NCBI GenBank assembly: GCA_018261905.1
Contig: JAGTRU010000003.1
Location: 62,001 to 126,000, forward strand
Source: Pseudomonadota bacterium
GTDB lineage: Bacteria > Pseudomonadota > Gammaproteobacteria > Burkholderiales > Rhodocyclaceae
DNA: 64,000 nt
Direction: 5' to 3'
How positions within the stretch are numbered: position 1 is the first letter of the stretch; each line of letters starts with the position of its first letter. Below are positions 45,897 through 54,760 of this stretch, piece after piece. The translations under genes were made by a program, and so were the position numbers. The notes beneath the pieces are model-generated. The model did no database searches. It was not told the DNA's origin and saw only the letters and a list, made by a program, of their open reading frames with translations.

Positions 45897-45950
45897 CGAT
45901 ACTCAAGGCTTAACGGGAAAACTCCCCTTCGACTGTAACGTTCTGTTACA
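45825..45950. promoter_or_regulatory. Candidate operator cluster upstream of tonB
   Basis: Two near-identical 12-mers, TATACAGCGATA (45825-45836) and TATATAGCGATA (45890-45901), lie in an AT-rich stretch. TATATAGCGAT is close to the right half of the ModE operator, and TTCGAAGTATT-N6 before it is a weak left half. Further on, TGTAAC-GTTCT-GTTACA (45934-45950) is a perfect palindrome of the kind bound by response regulators. They are 350-480 bp from tonB, so the connection is uncertain. Confidence 0.35.
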
Positions 45951-46124
45951 CCTCAAAACTCGCGGCAGCGGGTCGGAACGTCCTCTATGTCTTGCCCCCA
46001 AAGGGACCCAAGCAACCCACCAGGGGGAAACAGAACAGCAAGGGCGCCACAAGCTATCGGGTTGGGCCAAATCAAATGCCAGCTAGGCCAATAAAAGCCG
46101 AACTCGCTCACCGCGAGTGGTTTT

Positions 46125-46320
46125 TCAACAACCTTGCTTAGCGGGCTCGCTGACTGCCGGCAGCGGAAAGTTCATCACAAGCCAGAACCGCGCGCCCTTG
46201 CCCGCCGCACCGTCTACGCCGATCTCGCCATCCATCATCTCGAACAAGCGCTTGCAGATCGATAATCCGAGGCCAGCGGCAACGTCGCATCGGTCACCAA
46301 GGCGTCCGCCCGATTAGTGA
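46125..46320 (-). pseudogene. Histidine kinase C-terminal fragment
   Basis: The minus strand reads [20 protein letters not shown] followed by DGAAGKGARFWLVMNFPLPA and a stop at 46125: the ATPase G-box end of a histidine kinase. Before GLGL a frameshift leaves VTDATLPLA where VTRRHGGT is expected. It resembles the end of the intact kinase at 46556-47899 but is not identical, so it is a decayed paralogue or partial duplication cut short at the IR-bounded element. Confidence 0.7.
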
Positions 46321-46328
46321 ATTTCAAC

Positions 46329-46554
46329 CTTGAAACCTCGGTTGGACGAGACTGTTGGTGCGTTTGCGCGGGGTGGCCCTTGCGGACGCGGCAGGCTCAT
46401 GCCTGCCGGGAGGAGCGACAAAGCCGGGCGCCCGGCCAGACTTGCCAGCCGCCGCATAGCGCGCTCACCCTTTGGATGAATCACCGCGAAGGCACAACAG
46501 TCAGTGCTCATGCGGCTTGCCTGAGAGGGATAAGCGGTCAACCGAGGTTTCAAG
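46329..46554. mobile_element. 226-bp segment with 16-bp perfect terminal inverted repeats
   Basis: CTTGAAACCTCGGTTG (46329-46344) and CAACCGAGGTTTCAAG (46539-46554) are perfect inverted repeats enclosing a non-coding interior with hairpins (GGCAGGC-TCAT-GCCTGCC at 46391-46408 and GCCGGGCGCCCGGC). It lies exactly between the kinase fragment and the stop codon of the intact kinase. The structure is MITE-like, but no target duplication or family is recognised. Confidence 0.5.
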
Positions 46555-46555
46555 C

Positions 46556-47899
46556 TTAAACGGTTTCGGCCACTGGGAAATTGATCGCGAACCAGAACTC
46601 GGAACCGCGCCCTTCTTCGCTTTCGACGCCAATTTCGCCGTCCATCATTTCCACCAGCCGCTTGCAGATCGACAGCCCCAGTCCGGTGCCGCCGTGACGC
46701 CGGGTCACCGAAGCATCGACCTGGGAAAAGGCATTGAACAGCCGATGCCGCTTGTCGGCGGCGATGCCGATGCCCGTATCGCGCACCGCGAAGCGCACCG
46801 TCGCGGTACCCGCCGACAGTTGCTCGAGACTCACGCGCAGGCCGACTTCACCGTGATCGGTAAATTTCACCGCATTGCCCAGCAGATTGATCAACACTTG
46901 CCGCAAGCGTTCAACATCGCCGACCAGTTGCCGCGGCACGTCGCTGGCCAGCTCCAGCGAGAACGCCAGTCCCTTGCTGCAGGCCTGATGGCTGAGCAAT
47001 TCGCTGGCCTGGTGCAAGCCGGCAGCCAGATCGAAAGGCTGCCTGACCAGCTCCAGCTTGCCGGCCTCGATTTTCGAAAAATCGAGAATATCGTTGATGA
47101 TCAGCATCAAGGCATGGGCGCTGCTTTTGATAATTTGGGCAAACTCGCGCTGCTCGGGGGCCAGCGGCGTGTCGAGCAGCAATTCGCTCATGCCCAGGAT
47201 ACCGTTCATCGGCGTGCGGATTTCGTGACTGACCGTGGCCAGGAATTCGCTTTTGCTCCGGCTCCCGGCCAGCGCCGCATCGCGCGCCGCGGCCAGTTCC
47301 TCGGCCTGCTGGGCACGCTCGCTACCCAGCCGGATGGCCTGCTCCATCACTTCGTAATAGCGCCCCGCACTCTTCAGCATCCCGAACAGGTAGAGGACGA
47401 TCGAGATGATCAGCAGCCAGTGCAGCGGCGAGTCCGGCGCCAGCCAGGCACAGATGAAGACAGCGACGATCGGCGGCACGGCAAACAGCCGAAAGGCCAG
47501 CGGCACCGATGCCAGGGTCGGCACCGCCCCGGCCACCAGACCGGCCACCATGAACAGGACGAACACTTGCTCGACCTCCGGCGCCCCGTACATGAACAGC
47601 GTGACGCCCAGCGTCCAGCCAAGGCCGCCAAGCCCCGCACCGATCAACCCACGGGTACGCCAGCGCGGGAAATCCGGGGCCGGCAACAGTTCAAAACGCG
47701 CGGCCAGCGACAGCCGGGTGCTGGCCAGCGCCACCATGGCGCTCCACCACAGCACCGCCCCGATCGGCCAGCGCTGGTGGCCGACATAGGCCAGCAAGGT
47801 GGCCAGGATCAGCACCACGAGCTGACTGAGCGGCACGCTGCGGTAGAGCAGTGCCGTTAGCTGATTTTCTACGCTACGGTGGGCAAGATTGGAATCCAT
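46556..47899 (-). CDS. Membrane-bound sensor histidine kinase
   Basis: 447 residues: six or seven membrane segments (about 20-190) forming a MASE-like sensor, a coiled coil, a HisKA domain with the phospho-acceptor in [15 protein letters not shown] near residue 232 and a HATPase_c domain ([34 protein letters not shown]). No receiver domain is attached and no response regulator is adjacent. ATG 47899 ([12 protein letters not shown]) is used; the frame runs 59 codons upstream over a repeat-rich gap. A fragment of a related kinase lies 240 bp downstream. Confidence 0.9.
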   Translation of the reverse strand: MDSNLAHRSVENQLTALLYRSVPLSQLVVLILATLLAYVGHQRWPIGAVLWWSAMVALASTRLSLAARFELLPAPDFPRWRTRGLIGAGLGGLGWTLGVTLFMYGAPEVEQVFVLFMVAGLVAGAVPTLASVPLAFRLFAVPPIVAVFICAWLAPDSPLHWLLIISIVLYLFGMLKSAGRYYEVMEQAIRLGSERAQQAEELAAARDAALAGSRSKSEFLATVSHEIRTPMNGILGMSELLLDTPLAPEQREFAQIIKSSAHALMLIINDILDFSKIEAGKLELVRQPFDLAAGLHQASELLSHQACSKGLAFSLELASDVPRQLVGDVERLRQVLINLLGNAVKFTDHGEVGLRVSLEQLSAGTATVRFAVRDTGIGIAADKRHRLFNAFSQVDASVTRRHGGTGLGLSICKRLVEMMDGEIGVESEEGRGSEFWFAINFPVAETV

Positions 47900-48144
47900 G
47901 GCGCGAGGCGGCGTTTTCGATGACGCATTTTTACACAGATAGGCGCTCGCTCCCCGACCGCCTAAGTGCCCGGCTTGGCCGCCGCTCGGGAATCCGGCGC
48001 CGCATAGTTCGCCGGAGGTAGCGCCGGGCCGGGCCGGCGAGATGAAGCGAAGAGCAGAGGTGGCGAGTCGCCGCATCCCAAATGCGTGAAACTGCGCCGG
48101 CGAAAAACCGCATCGCGCCTATCAAGCGTTCACCGAGCAGCGGT
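47900..48144. other. Intergenic region between kinase and peroxiredoxin
   Basis: About 320 bp with its right part forming the peroxiredoxin promoter. The remainder holds GC-rich self-complementary runs (for example CGCCGGGCCGGGCCGGCG around 48020) but no credible gene. Confidence 0.4.
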
Positions 48145-48173
48145 TTGACAGGGGCGAAGCGCTTCGCTAAATT
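48145..48173 (+). promoter_or_regulatory. Peroxiredoxin promoter with palindromic spacer
   Basis: Consensus TTGACA (48145-48150), a 17-bp spacer and TAAATT (48168-48173), 45 bp upstream of the start. The spacer contains the perfect palindrome GCGAAGCGCTTCGC (48154-48167), well placed for a repressor or redox-responsive regulator. Confidence 0.7.
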
Positions 48174-48218
48174 GCTTGCTTCCCCAACCCCAGATCAAAT
48201 CTTCATAAGGAGATCACT

Positions 48219-48818
48219 ATGGCCGTTCTCGTCGGCAAGCAAGCCCCGGATTTCACCGCCACCGCCGTCTTTGGCAACAACGAAATCAAGGATCTGAAAC
48301 TCTCCGATTTCAAGGGCAAGCCGGTTGTCCTGTTCTTCTACCCGCTCGACTTCACCTTCGTCTGCCCGTCCGAACTGATCGCCTTCGATCATCGCCTGGA
48401 AGAATTCAAGCAACGCGGCGTCGAAGTCATCGGCGTCTCCATCGACTCCCAGTTCACCCACCTGGCCTGGAAGAACACCGCGATCAAGGATGGCGGCATC
48501 GGTCAGGTCGGCTACCCGCTGGTCGCCGACGTCAAGCATGAAATCTGCCGCGCCTACGACGTCGAACTCGAAGCCGCCGGCGTCGCCCTGCGCGGTTCCT
48601 TCCTGATCGACCAGAACGGCGTCGTCATGCACCAGGTCGTCAACATGCTGCCGCTCGGCCGCAATATCGACGAAATGCTGCGCATGGTCGATGCCCTGCA
48701 ATTCTTCGAAGAACACGGCGAAGTCTGCCCGGCCGGCTGGAACAAGGGCAAGCCCGGGATGACCGCGACCACCGAAGGCGTCGCCGCCTACCTGGCCAAG
48801 AACGCCAAGAAACTGTAA
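48219..48818 (+). CDS. Typical 2-Cys peroxiredoxin (AhpC/TSA family)
   Basis: Reduces hydrogen peroxide and organic peroxides through a cysteine thiol. 199 residues with the peroxidatic Cys in [13 protein letters not shown] near residue 50 and the resolving Cys in [14 protein letters not shown] near residue 170, the Prx1/AhpC layout. AAGGAG precedes the ATG. The gene stands alone with its own strong promoter and terminator; no ahpF or oxyR is adjacent, so electrons probably come from thioredoxin. Confidence 0.95.
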   Translation: MAVLVGKQAPDFTATAVFGNNEIKDLKLSDFKGKPVVLFFYPLDFTFVCPSELIAFDHRLEEFKQRGVEVIGVSIDSQFTHLAWKNTAIKDGGIGQVGYPLVADVKHEICRAYDVELEAAGVALRGSFLIDQNGVVMHQVVNMLPLGRNIDEMLRMVDALQFFEEHGEVCPAGWNKGKPGMTATTEGVAAYLAKNAKKL

Positions 48819-48861
48819 ATCCGGCCGCCGGTCCGGCCCGCCGGACTGCCACGCCAGCCCA

Positions 48862-48894
48862 CCCCGGATGCCCGATGACATCCGGGGTTTTTTT
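48862..48894 (+). terminator. Terminator of the peroxiredoxin gene
   Basis: Stem CCCCGGATG (48862-48870) / CATCCGGGG (48879-48887), loop CCCGATGA, followed by seven T. Confidence 0.92.
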
Positions 48895-48957
48895 CGTACT
48901 GTCAAATCCACAAAAAAACGACTAGAATTTGGCACTTTTGCAAGTTCCGGAAGAATC

Positions 48958-49548
48958 ATGGCCGACGTCGAATTTCTTAGTACCCGCCAAGCGGCGCTGC
49001 GCCTGGGCGTCTCCTTGGGCACGGTACAGAACATGGTGGAAAACGGTGCCCTGGAAGCCTGGAAAACCGCCGGCGGCCACCGCCGCATTCCGGTCAGTTC
49101 GGTCGACGCCGTGCTCGCCAAGCGCAAGGGCGGCGCCGCCGCGGCCGGCGATGCCGGCAGCCATCTCGACATCCTGATTGCCGAGGATGACTCGACCCTG
49201 CAGATGCTTTACCGGAAAACCTTCGACCGCTGGAACCTGCCGCTGACCCTGCGCATTGTTGCCAACGGCTTTGACGGCCTGCTGCAGGTCGGCCAGAAAA
49301 AACCCGACGTCCTGATTGCCGACCTGATGATGCCCGGCATGGACGGTTTCGAAATGATCCGCCATCTGCGGGCCAACCCCGATCTTTCCTCAATGGACAT
49401 CATCGTGGTCAGCGCCATCGAACAGGACGAAATCGCCCAGCGCGAACTGCCGGCCAATATCACCGTGTTCGCCAAACCCATACCGTTTCACGAACTCAAA
49501 GGCTTCATGCTGGGCCGCCTGGCCGCCCGCCAGCGGCCGCCCCACTGA
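48958..49548 (+). CDS. Excisionase-type HTH fused to a receiver domain
   Basis: 196 residues. The N-terminal 58 residues form a MerR/excisionase-type winged helix (LSTRQAALRLGVSLGTVQNM, then the HRRIPVSSVDAVL strand), and residues 68-190 form a response-regulator receiver with acidic pocket AEDD near 76 and phosphoacceptor Asp122 in LIADLMMPGMDG. Usual response regulators have the receiver first, so the order is inverted. ATG 48958 opens directly on the HTH. It lies upstream of a soluble chemotaxis receptor, with a hairpin between them. Confidence 0.88.
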   Translation: MADVEFLSTRQAALRLGVSLGTVQNMVENGALEAWKTAGGHRRIPVSSVDAVLAKRKGGAAAAGDAGSHLDILIAEDDSTLQMLYRKTFDRWNLPLTLRIVANGFDGLLQVGQKKPDVLIADLMMPGMDGFEMIRHLRANPDLSSMDIIVVSAIEQDEIAQRELPANITVFAKPIPFHELKGFMLGRLAARQRPPH

Positions 49549-49555
49549 ACTGAAA

Positions 49556-49586
49556 CGCTCTGTTGCGCCCGCCGGGCAACAGAGCG
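49556..49586 (+). terminator. Hairpin after the HTH-receiver gene
   Basis: Perfect 11-bp stem CGCTCTGTTGC (49556-49566) / GCAACAGAGCG (49576-49586), loop GCCCGCCGG. It has no T tract, so it may be a Rho-assisted terminator or an mRNA-stability hairpin. Confidence 0.5.
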
Positions 49587-49666
49587 CAATACGGCAACCG
49601 TATTTCCGAGGAGATACCGGCTAGCCCATCCCAACGGCGACCACACATAATAAGCAGGAGACAAAA

Positions 49667-51184
49667 ATGGGATTCTTTGGCAATAACGCCGCGCTCGCCA
49701 AGATCGATCGCGATCTTTCCGCCATCGCCGATGGTTCGGCCAATCTCTCGCTAACCGTCGGCACTGCCGGCAGCGACGCGGCAGGGCGGGTGTCCGGTAA
49801 CATCAACCGCTTCTTCGGACGGGTGCGCGACCTCATCTCGCATGCCCGCGAACGCAGCGTCAGCATTGCCGCCGACGCCGCCCGGATGAATTTCCTGGTG
49901 CAGCAGACCGATGATGCGGTACGCCGCCAGGAATCACTGGCTGGCGCCGTTTTCGAATCGAGCAACCGGGTCAACCAGGCGGTAGCCGAGGTCACCAGCA
50001 ACTCCGATGCGATTCAGGCCTCGACCCAAAACAATCTCGACCTCGCCCAGCGCTCGCTGAAGCAAATGGAAACCGTCGCCAGCACGATGCGCTCGACCAA
50101 CGAGCACATCGAACACTTTTCCTCGACGGTCGGCGAACTGCATTCCAGCTCGATGAAAATCAACGAAATCGTTTCGCTGATCAACGACATTTCGGACCAG
50201 ACCAATCTCCTCGCCCTCAATGCCGCCATCGAAGCGGCCCGGGCCGGCGAAGCCGGGCGCGGTTTTGCCGTGGTCGCCGACGAAGTGCGCAAACTGGCGG
50301 AAAAGGTCAAGAAAGCCACCGAGGTCATCGGCCAGAATACCCAGTCGATGATCAACCTGGTGGCCGACACCTCGAGCAAGACGCAAACCATCGTCGGCGA
50401 AGTCACCCGCGCCAACGAGTACATCGAAACCTCGGCCAGCGACCTGACGACCATGGTCGGCGACTTCAAACGCACCACCGAACAGCTAACGACGATCTCC
50501 GGCGCCATCTACAAGCTGCGCGAAAGCAACCAGACCATCCATGGCGAAGTCGAGGAAATCCGCAATCATTCGCTCGATATCTCCGGGCGCATGAAGCAAT
50601 GCCTGGGTTCGGCCAAGACCCTGCGCGAATCGACCGAAGACCTGCAATGCACGCTGGCTGACTTCCGTACCGGCAACAGCATGTTCGACACCCTGCACGA
50701 CCAGTGCGCCGCCTTCCGCGACCAGGTGGCAGCCGTCCTGCAACGGCTGAACGAACGCGGCATCAATGTCTTCGACCAGGCCTACAAGGACATCCCGGGC
50801 TCCAACCCGAAGCGCTTCACCACCGCCTACGACAACCACTGCGACAGCGAACTGACCCGCATGTACGACGAGATGCTGCGTAGCGTACCGGGCCTGACCT
50901 ATGCCCTGGCCGTCGACACCAACGGCTACGCGCCGGCCCACAACGGCGTCTTTTCCAATGCCCCGACCGGCGACCCCGCTGTCGACCTGACCAAGTGCCG
51001 CCACAAGCGCATCTTCAACGACCCGGTCGGCCTCAAACTGGCCCGGAATCAGAAATCCTCGCTCTTCCAGACCTACGTCCGCGACACCGGCGAAATCCTC
51101 AACGACCTATCGATGCCCATCCTGCTCAACGGCCGCCACTGGGGCGCCGTGCGCATCGGCTTCAAGACGGATCTGGTGGTTTAG
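49667..51184 (+). CDS. Soluble methyl-accepting chemotaxis protein
   Basis: 505 residues without membrane segments, hence cytoplasmic. The MCP signalling hairpin lies at about 100-330, with the conserved tip [20 protein letters not shown] near residue 180. The C-terminal 150 residues form a sensory module ([46 protein letters not shown]) resembling the Cache-like domains usually seen outside the membrane. GGAGACAAAA precedes the ATG. Its stop codon is the first TAG of the third GGATCGAG repeat. Confidence 0.9.
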   Translation: MGFFGNNAALAKIDRDLSAIADGSANLSLTVGTAGSDAAGRVSGNINRFFGRVRDLISHARERSVSIAADAARMNFLVQQTDDAVRRQESLAGAVFESSNRVNQAVAEVTSNSDAIQASTQNNLDLAQRSLKQMETVASTMRSTNEHIEHFSSTVGELHSSSMKINEIVSLINDISDQTNLLALNAAIEAARAGEAGRGFAVVADEVRKLAEKVKKATEVIGQNTQSMINLVADTSSKTQTIVGEVTRANEYIETSASDLTTMVGDFKRTTEQLTTISGAIYKLRESNQTIHGEVEEIRNHSLDISGRMKQCLGSAKTLRESTEDLQCTLADFRTGNSMFDTLHDQCAAFRDQVAAVLQRLNERGINVFDQAYKDIPGSNPKRFTTAYDNHCDSELTRMYDEMLRSVPGLTYALAVDTNGYAPAHNGVFSNAPTGDPAVDLTKCRHKRIFNDPVGLKLARNQKSSLFQTYVRDTGEILNDLSMPILLNGRHWGAVRIGFKTDLVV

Positions 51185-51268
51185 GATCGAGTTGCCTAGG
51201 ACCTAGGATCGAGTTGCCTAGGATCGAGGGGTTTGAGCTAATAGCTCGATCCTCGATCCTAATAGCTA
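51182..51268. repeat. GGATCGAG palindromic intergenic repeat, copy 3
   Basis: Units TAGGATCGAG at 51182, 51204 and 51219 are followed by a GGGTTTGAGCTAATAG loop and CTCGATCCTCGATCCTAATA (51244-51263). It is in the orientation of copy 2. The left end supplies the TAG stop of the chemotaxis receptor (51182-51184) and the right end the TAG stop of the convergent dnaE (51268-51266). Confidence 0.8.
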
Positions 51269-54200
51269 ATAAACTATTTCCACGTTTTCCGGCTTGAGCC
51301 AGGAATTTAGGGCTTCGAGCAGCATGTCGTCGAGGCGGACGCGGGCCATTTCGCCGAGCAGGATGTCGCATTCGGCCTGGGCGTTGCTGTAATGGATACG
51401 CACCAGGGCCGGGCCGGGGGCGAAGGGCAGGAGCAGGGATTTCAGCTTGCGCGCGTCGGAGCTGCCGTTCATCCGCAGCAGCAGGTGTTTGGCGAAGCGG
51501 GCGCGGGCTTCGCCGACGGTCATCAGCTTGTCGGCGGTGACGCTGTTGCCGCCGGAAAACTCGTCGTAGCGCACCTTGCCTTCGATGATCAGGACTTCGT
51601 CGGTGACGATCTTGGCGCGCTCGGCCTCGAACAGTTCGTTGAAAACCGTCACCTCGATCATGCCGGTGCCGTCGTCGAGCTGCACGAAGAGCATCTTGCC
51701 GCGCCGCGTCATCTGGGTCCGCACGCCGACCACGACGCCGGCCAGCGTGGTCAGCTCCTTGCCCGGCTGCAACTGGTTGAGCGGCCGCCGGACAAAGCGT
51801 GACAACTCCTTCTTGCAGGTGTTGTAAGGGTGACCGGAGAAGAAGAAGCCGAGCGCCGTCTTCTCCTGCATCAGTTGTTCCTTTTCGTCCCACGGCTTGA
51901 CCGAAACATACTGTGGCGCGTGGTCGGCGGCGACATCGCCGATGTCGAACAGGCTGGTCTGCATGGCGTTGCGTTCGGTCTGCTCGGCAAAATCCATGGC
52001 GATGCCGACCGAGGCCAGCAGCTTGTGGCGATCGCTGTCGATACCGTCGAAGGCGCCGGCCTTGATCAGCGCCTCGATGGTCCGACGGTTGACCATGCGC
52101 TTGTCGCAGCGCTGGCAGAAATCGAAGAGATCCTTGAACGGCCCGCCGGCGTCACGGGCCCGCAGGATGTCATTGACCGCCTGCTCGCCGGTGCCCTTGA
52201 CCGCCCCCAGGCCGTAACGGATGGTCTGCCGGTCGACCGGCTCGAACCGGTAATTCGAGGCATTGACGTCCGGCCCGAGCATCTTGACGTTATTGGCCAG
52301 GGTGTCTTCGTAGAAGATCTTCACCGAGTCGGTGTTGTCCATGTCGGACGACATGGTCGCCGCCATGAAGGCGGCGCAGTGGTGCGCCTTGAGCCAGGCG
52401 GTGTGATAGGTGACGACGGCGTAGGCGGCGGTGTGCGACTTGTTGAAGCCGTACTCGGCGAACTTGGTCATCAGGTCGAACAGGCGTTCGGCCAGGGCCG
52501 GGTCGTAGCCTTTCTTGGCCGCCCCCTCGGCGATGGTCGCCCGGTGCTTGGCCATTTCCTCGGCCTTCTTCTTGCCCATCGCCCGGCGCAGCATGTCGGC
52601 GCCACCCAGCGTGTAGCCGCCGATGATCTGCGAAATCTGCATCACCTGTTCCTGGTACACGATGACGCCGTAGGTCGGCGACAGGCAGGCGGTCAGGTCA
52701 GGGTGAAAATAGTCGATCTCCTGCTTGCCCTTCTTGCGCAGGATGAAGTCGTCCACCATCCCGGAACCGAGCGGGCCGGGGCGGTAGAGGGCGAGGACAG
52801 CGATGATGTCTTCGAAACGGTCGGGCTCCAGTTTTTTCAGGAGCTTCTTCATGCCCTCCGATTCGACCTGGAAGATCGCTGTCGTATTGCCTTTGCGCAG
52901 GATCTGGTAGGCCGCCGGGTCGGTGAAACCGAGGCTCATCAGGTCGAGCTTTTCGCCGGTCATGCGGCGGATGTACTCGACGGCCAGCTCGATAATGGTC
53001 AAGTTGCGCAGACCGAGGAAGTCGAACTTGACCAGGCCGACCTTCTCGACGTCGTCCTTGTCGAATTGCGAAACGGTCGACGCATCGCTGCCGGTCGCCT
53101 GGTAGATCGGGCAGAAGTCGGTGATCTTGCCCGGCGCGATCAAGACGCCGCCGGCGTGCATGCCGACGTTGCGCGTCAAGTCCTCGAGCCGGCCGGCCAG
53201 GTCGAACAGTTCGCGGATGGTTTCGCCGTCGCCGTCGCCTTCCATCATTTCGCGCAACTGCGGTTCCTGCTCGAGCGCCTCGGCCAGCGACACCGGCTTG
53301 TTCTGGACGATCGGGATGAGCTTCGAGATGCGGTCGCACATCGAATAGGGCAGGCCGAACACCCGGCCGACGTCGCGGATCACCGCTTTCGACGACATGG
53401 TGCCGAAGGTGGCGATTTGGCTGACCGCGTCCTCGCCGTAGTGATGGCGGACGTATTCGATGACGCGCCAACGGTTGTCCTGGCAGAAGTCGACGTCGAA
53501 GTCGGGCATCGAAACCCGTTCCGGATTGAGGAAGCGCTCGAACAGCAGGGCGTAGGCCAGCGGATCGAGATCGGTAATGCGCAGGCTGTAGGCGACCAGG
53601 GAACCAGCGCCGGAACCCCGGCCCGGGCCGACCGGCACGCCGTTCTGCTTGGCCCAGACGATGAAGTCGGCAACGATCAGGAAGTAGCCGGGGAAGCCCA
53701 TCTGGACGATGGTGTTGCACTCGAATTTCAGGCGCTCGTCGTATTCCGGCCGGCGCTGGGCGCGCACCGCGGGATCGGGATAAAGCTCGGCGAGACGGAC
53801 TTCCAGTCCTTTTTCCGCTTCATCGATGAGGAATTCGTCGATGGTCATGCCCGGCGGGATCGGGAACTGGGGCAGGAAGTTCTTGCCCAGGGTCAGTTCG
53901 ATATTGCAGCGCTTGGCGATTTCCAGCGAGTTTTCCAGCGCCTCCGGCAGGTCGGCGAACAATTCGACCATCTCGGCCTGGCTCTTGAAATACTGTTCCT
54001 CGGTATAGTTCTTCGGCCGCCGATGGTCGCCCAGGACATAGCCTTCGGCAATACAGACGCGCGCTTCATGGGCCTGGAAGTCGTCGCGATTCATGAACTG
54101 GATGGGGTGCGTGGCGACCAGGGGTAAGCCCGTCTCGCCGGCCAGATCGGCCGTTTGCTGGACGATGGCTTCCTGCTGCGGCTGACCGTAGCGCTGCACT

Positions 54201-54709
54201 TCGAGGTAGAAGGCGCCGGGAAAAATCGCTTCCCAGGCTTTGGCGCGCTCGCCGGCCAGCTCGAAATTGCCGTTGATCAGGGCCTCGCCGACATCGCCGA
54301 GATGGGCGCCGGAGAGCGCGATCAAGCCGTCGCAGCCGATTTCCGTAAACCACTCGCGCCGCACTTCGGCGCGGTCACGCCGCCCTTCGACCAGATAAGC
54401 CTTGCTCAGCAATTCGCACAATTGCTGGTAGCCGGCCCGGTTGCGCACCAGCAGCAGCAAACGATAGGCGTCCTCGGGCGCTTCCGGATTGCTGATCCAG
54501 ACATCGACCCCGGCCACCGGCTTGACCCCCTTGCCGCGCCCGCCGCTGTAGAACTTGACGAGACCGAACAGGTTGCCGAGGTCGGTCAGCGCCATGGCCG
54601 GCATGCCATCGGCCGCGGCGCGCTTGACGGCATCGCCGAGGCGGACGATGCCATCGGTGACGGAATATTCGGAATGGAGACGAAGGTGGACGTAGCGCGG
54701 GGAATTCAT
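51266..54709 (-). CDS. dnaE: DNA polymerase III alpha subunit
   Basis: Replicative polymerase catalytic subunit, 1147 residues. An N-terminal PHP domain (VHLRLHSEYSVTDGIVRLG), the C-family polymerase core with the catalytic aspartates in PDFDVDFCQDNR near residue 400, a helix-hairpin-helix region and an OB-fold near residues 980-1060 (LTTLAGVVVGVRTQMTRRG). ATG 54709 is used; the frame extends 10 codons. It ends inside the third repeat and follows the GGDEF/EAL gene by 51 bp on the same strand. Confidence 0.98.
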   Translation of the reverse strand: MNSPRYVHLRLHSEYSVTDGIVRLGDAVKRAAADGMPAMALTDLGNLFGLVKFYSGGRGKGVKPVAGVDVWISNPEAPEDAYRLLLLVRNRAGYQQLCELLSKAYLVEGRRDRAEVRREWFTEIGCDGLIALSGAHLGDVGEALINGNFELAGERAKAWEAIFPGAFYLEVQRYGQPQQEAIVQQTADLAGETGLPLVATHPIQFMNRDDFQAHEARVCIAEGYVLGDHRRPKNYTEEQYFKSQAEMVELFADLPEALENSLEIAKRCNIELTLGKNFLPQFPIPPGMTIDEFLIDEAEKGLEVRLAELYPDPAVRAQRRPEYDERLKFECNTIVQMGFPGYFLIVADFIVWAKQNGVPVGPGRGSGAGSLVAYSLRITDLDPLAYALLFERFLNPERVSMPDFDVDFCQDNRWRVIEYVRHHYGEDAVSQIATFGTMSSKAVIRDVGRVFGLPYSMCDRISKLIPIVQNKPVSLAEALEQEPQLREMMEGDGDGETIRELFDLAGRLEDLTRNVGMHAGGVLIAPGKITDFCPIYQATGSDASTVSQFDKDDVEKVGLVKFDFLGLRNLTIIELAVEYIRRMTGEKLDLMSLGFTDPAAYQILRKGNTTAIFQVESEGMKKLLKKLEPDRFEDIIAVLALYRPGPLGSGMVDDFILRKKGKQEIDYFHPDLTACLSPTYGVIVYQEQVMQISQIIGGYTLGGADMLRRAMGKKKAEEMAKHRATIAEGAAKKGYDPALAERLFDLMTKFAEYGFNKSHTAAYAVVTYHTAWLKAHHCAAFMAATMSSDMDNTDSVKIFYEDTLANNVKMLGPDVNASNYRFEPVDRQTIRYGLGAVKGTGEQAVNDILRARDAGGPFKDLFDFCQRCDKRMVNRRTIEALIKAGAFDGIDSDRHKLLASVGIAMDFAEQTERNAMQTSLFDIGDVAADHAPQYVSVKPWDEKEQLMQEKTALGFFFSGHPYNTCKKELSRFVRRPLNQLQPGKELTTLAGVVVGVRTQMTRRGKMLFVQLDDGTGMIEVTVFNELFEAERAKIVTDEVLIIEGKVRYDEFSGGNSVTADKLMTVGEARARFAKHLLLRMNGSSDARKLKSLLLPFAPGPALVRIHYSNAQAECDILLGEMARVRLDDMLLEALNSWLKPENVEIVY

Positions 54710-54760
54710 GGCTGCAATTTTACCGCGCCCGACCGCCACCTCCGGTCGGGCGACAGTTTT

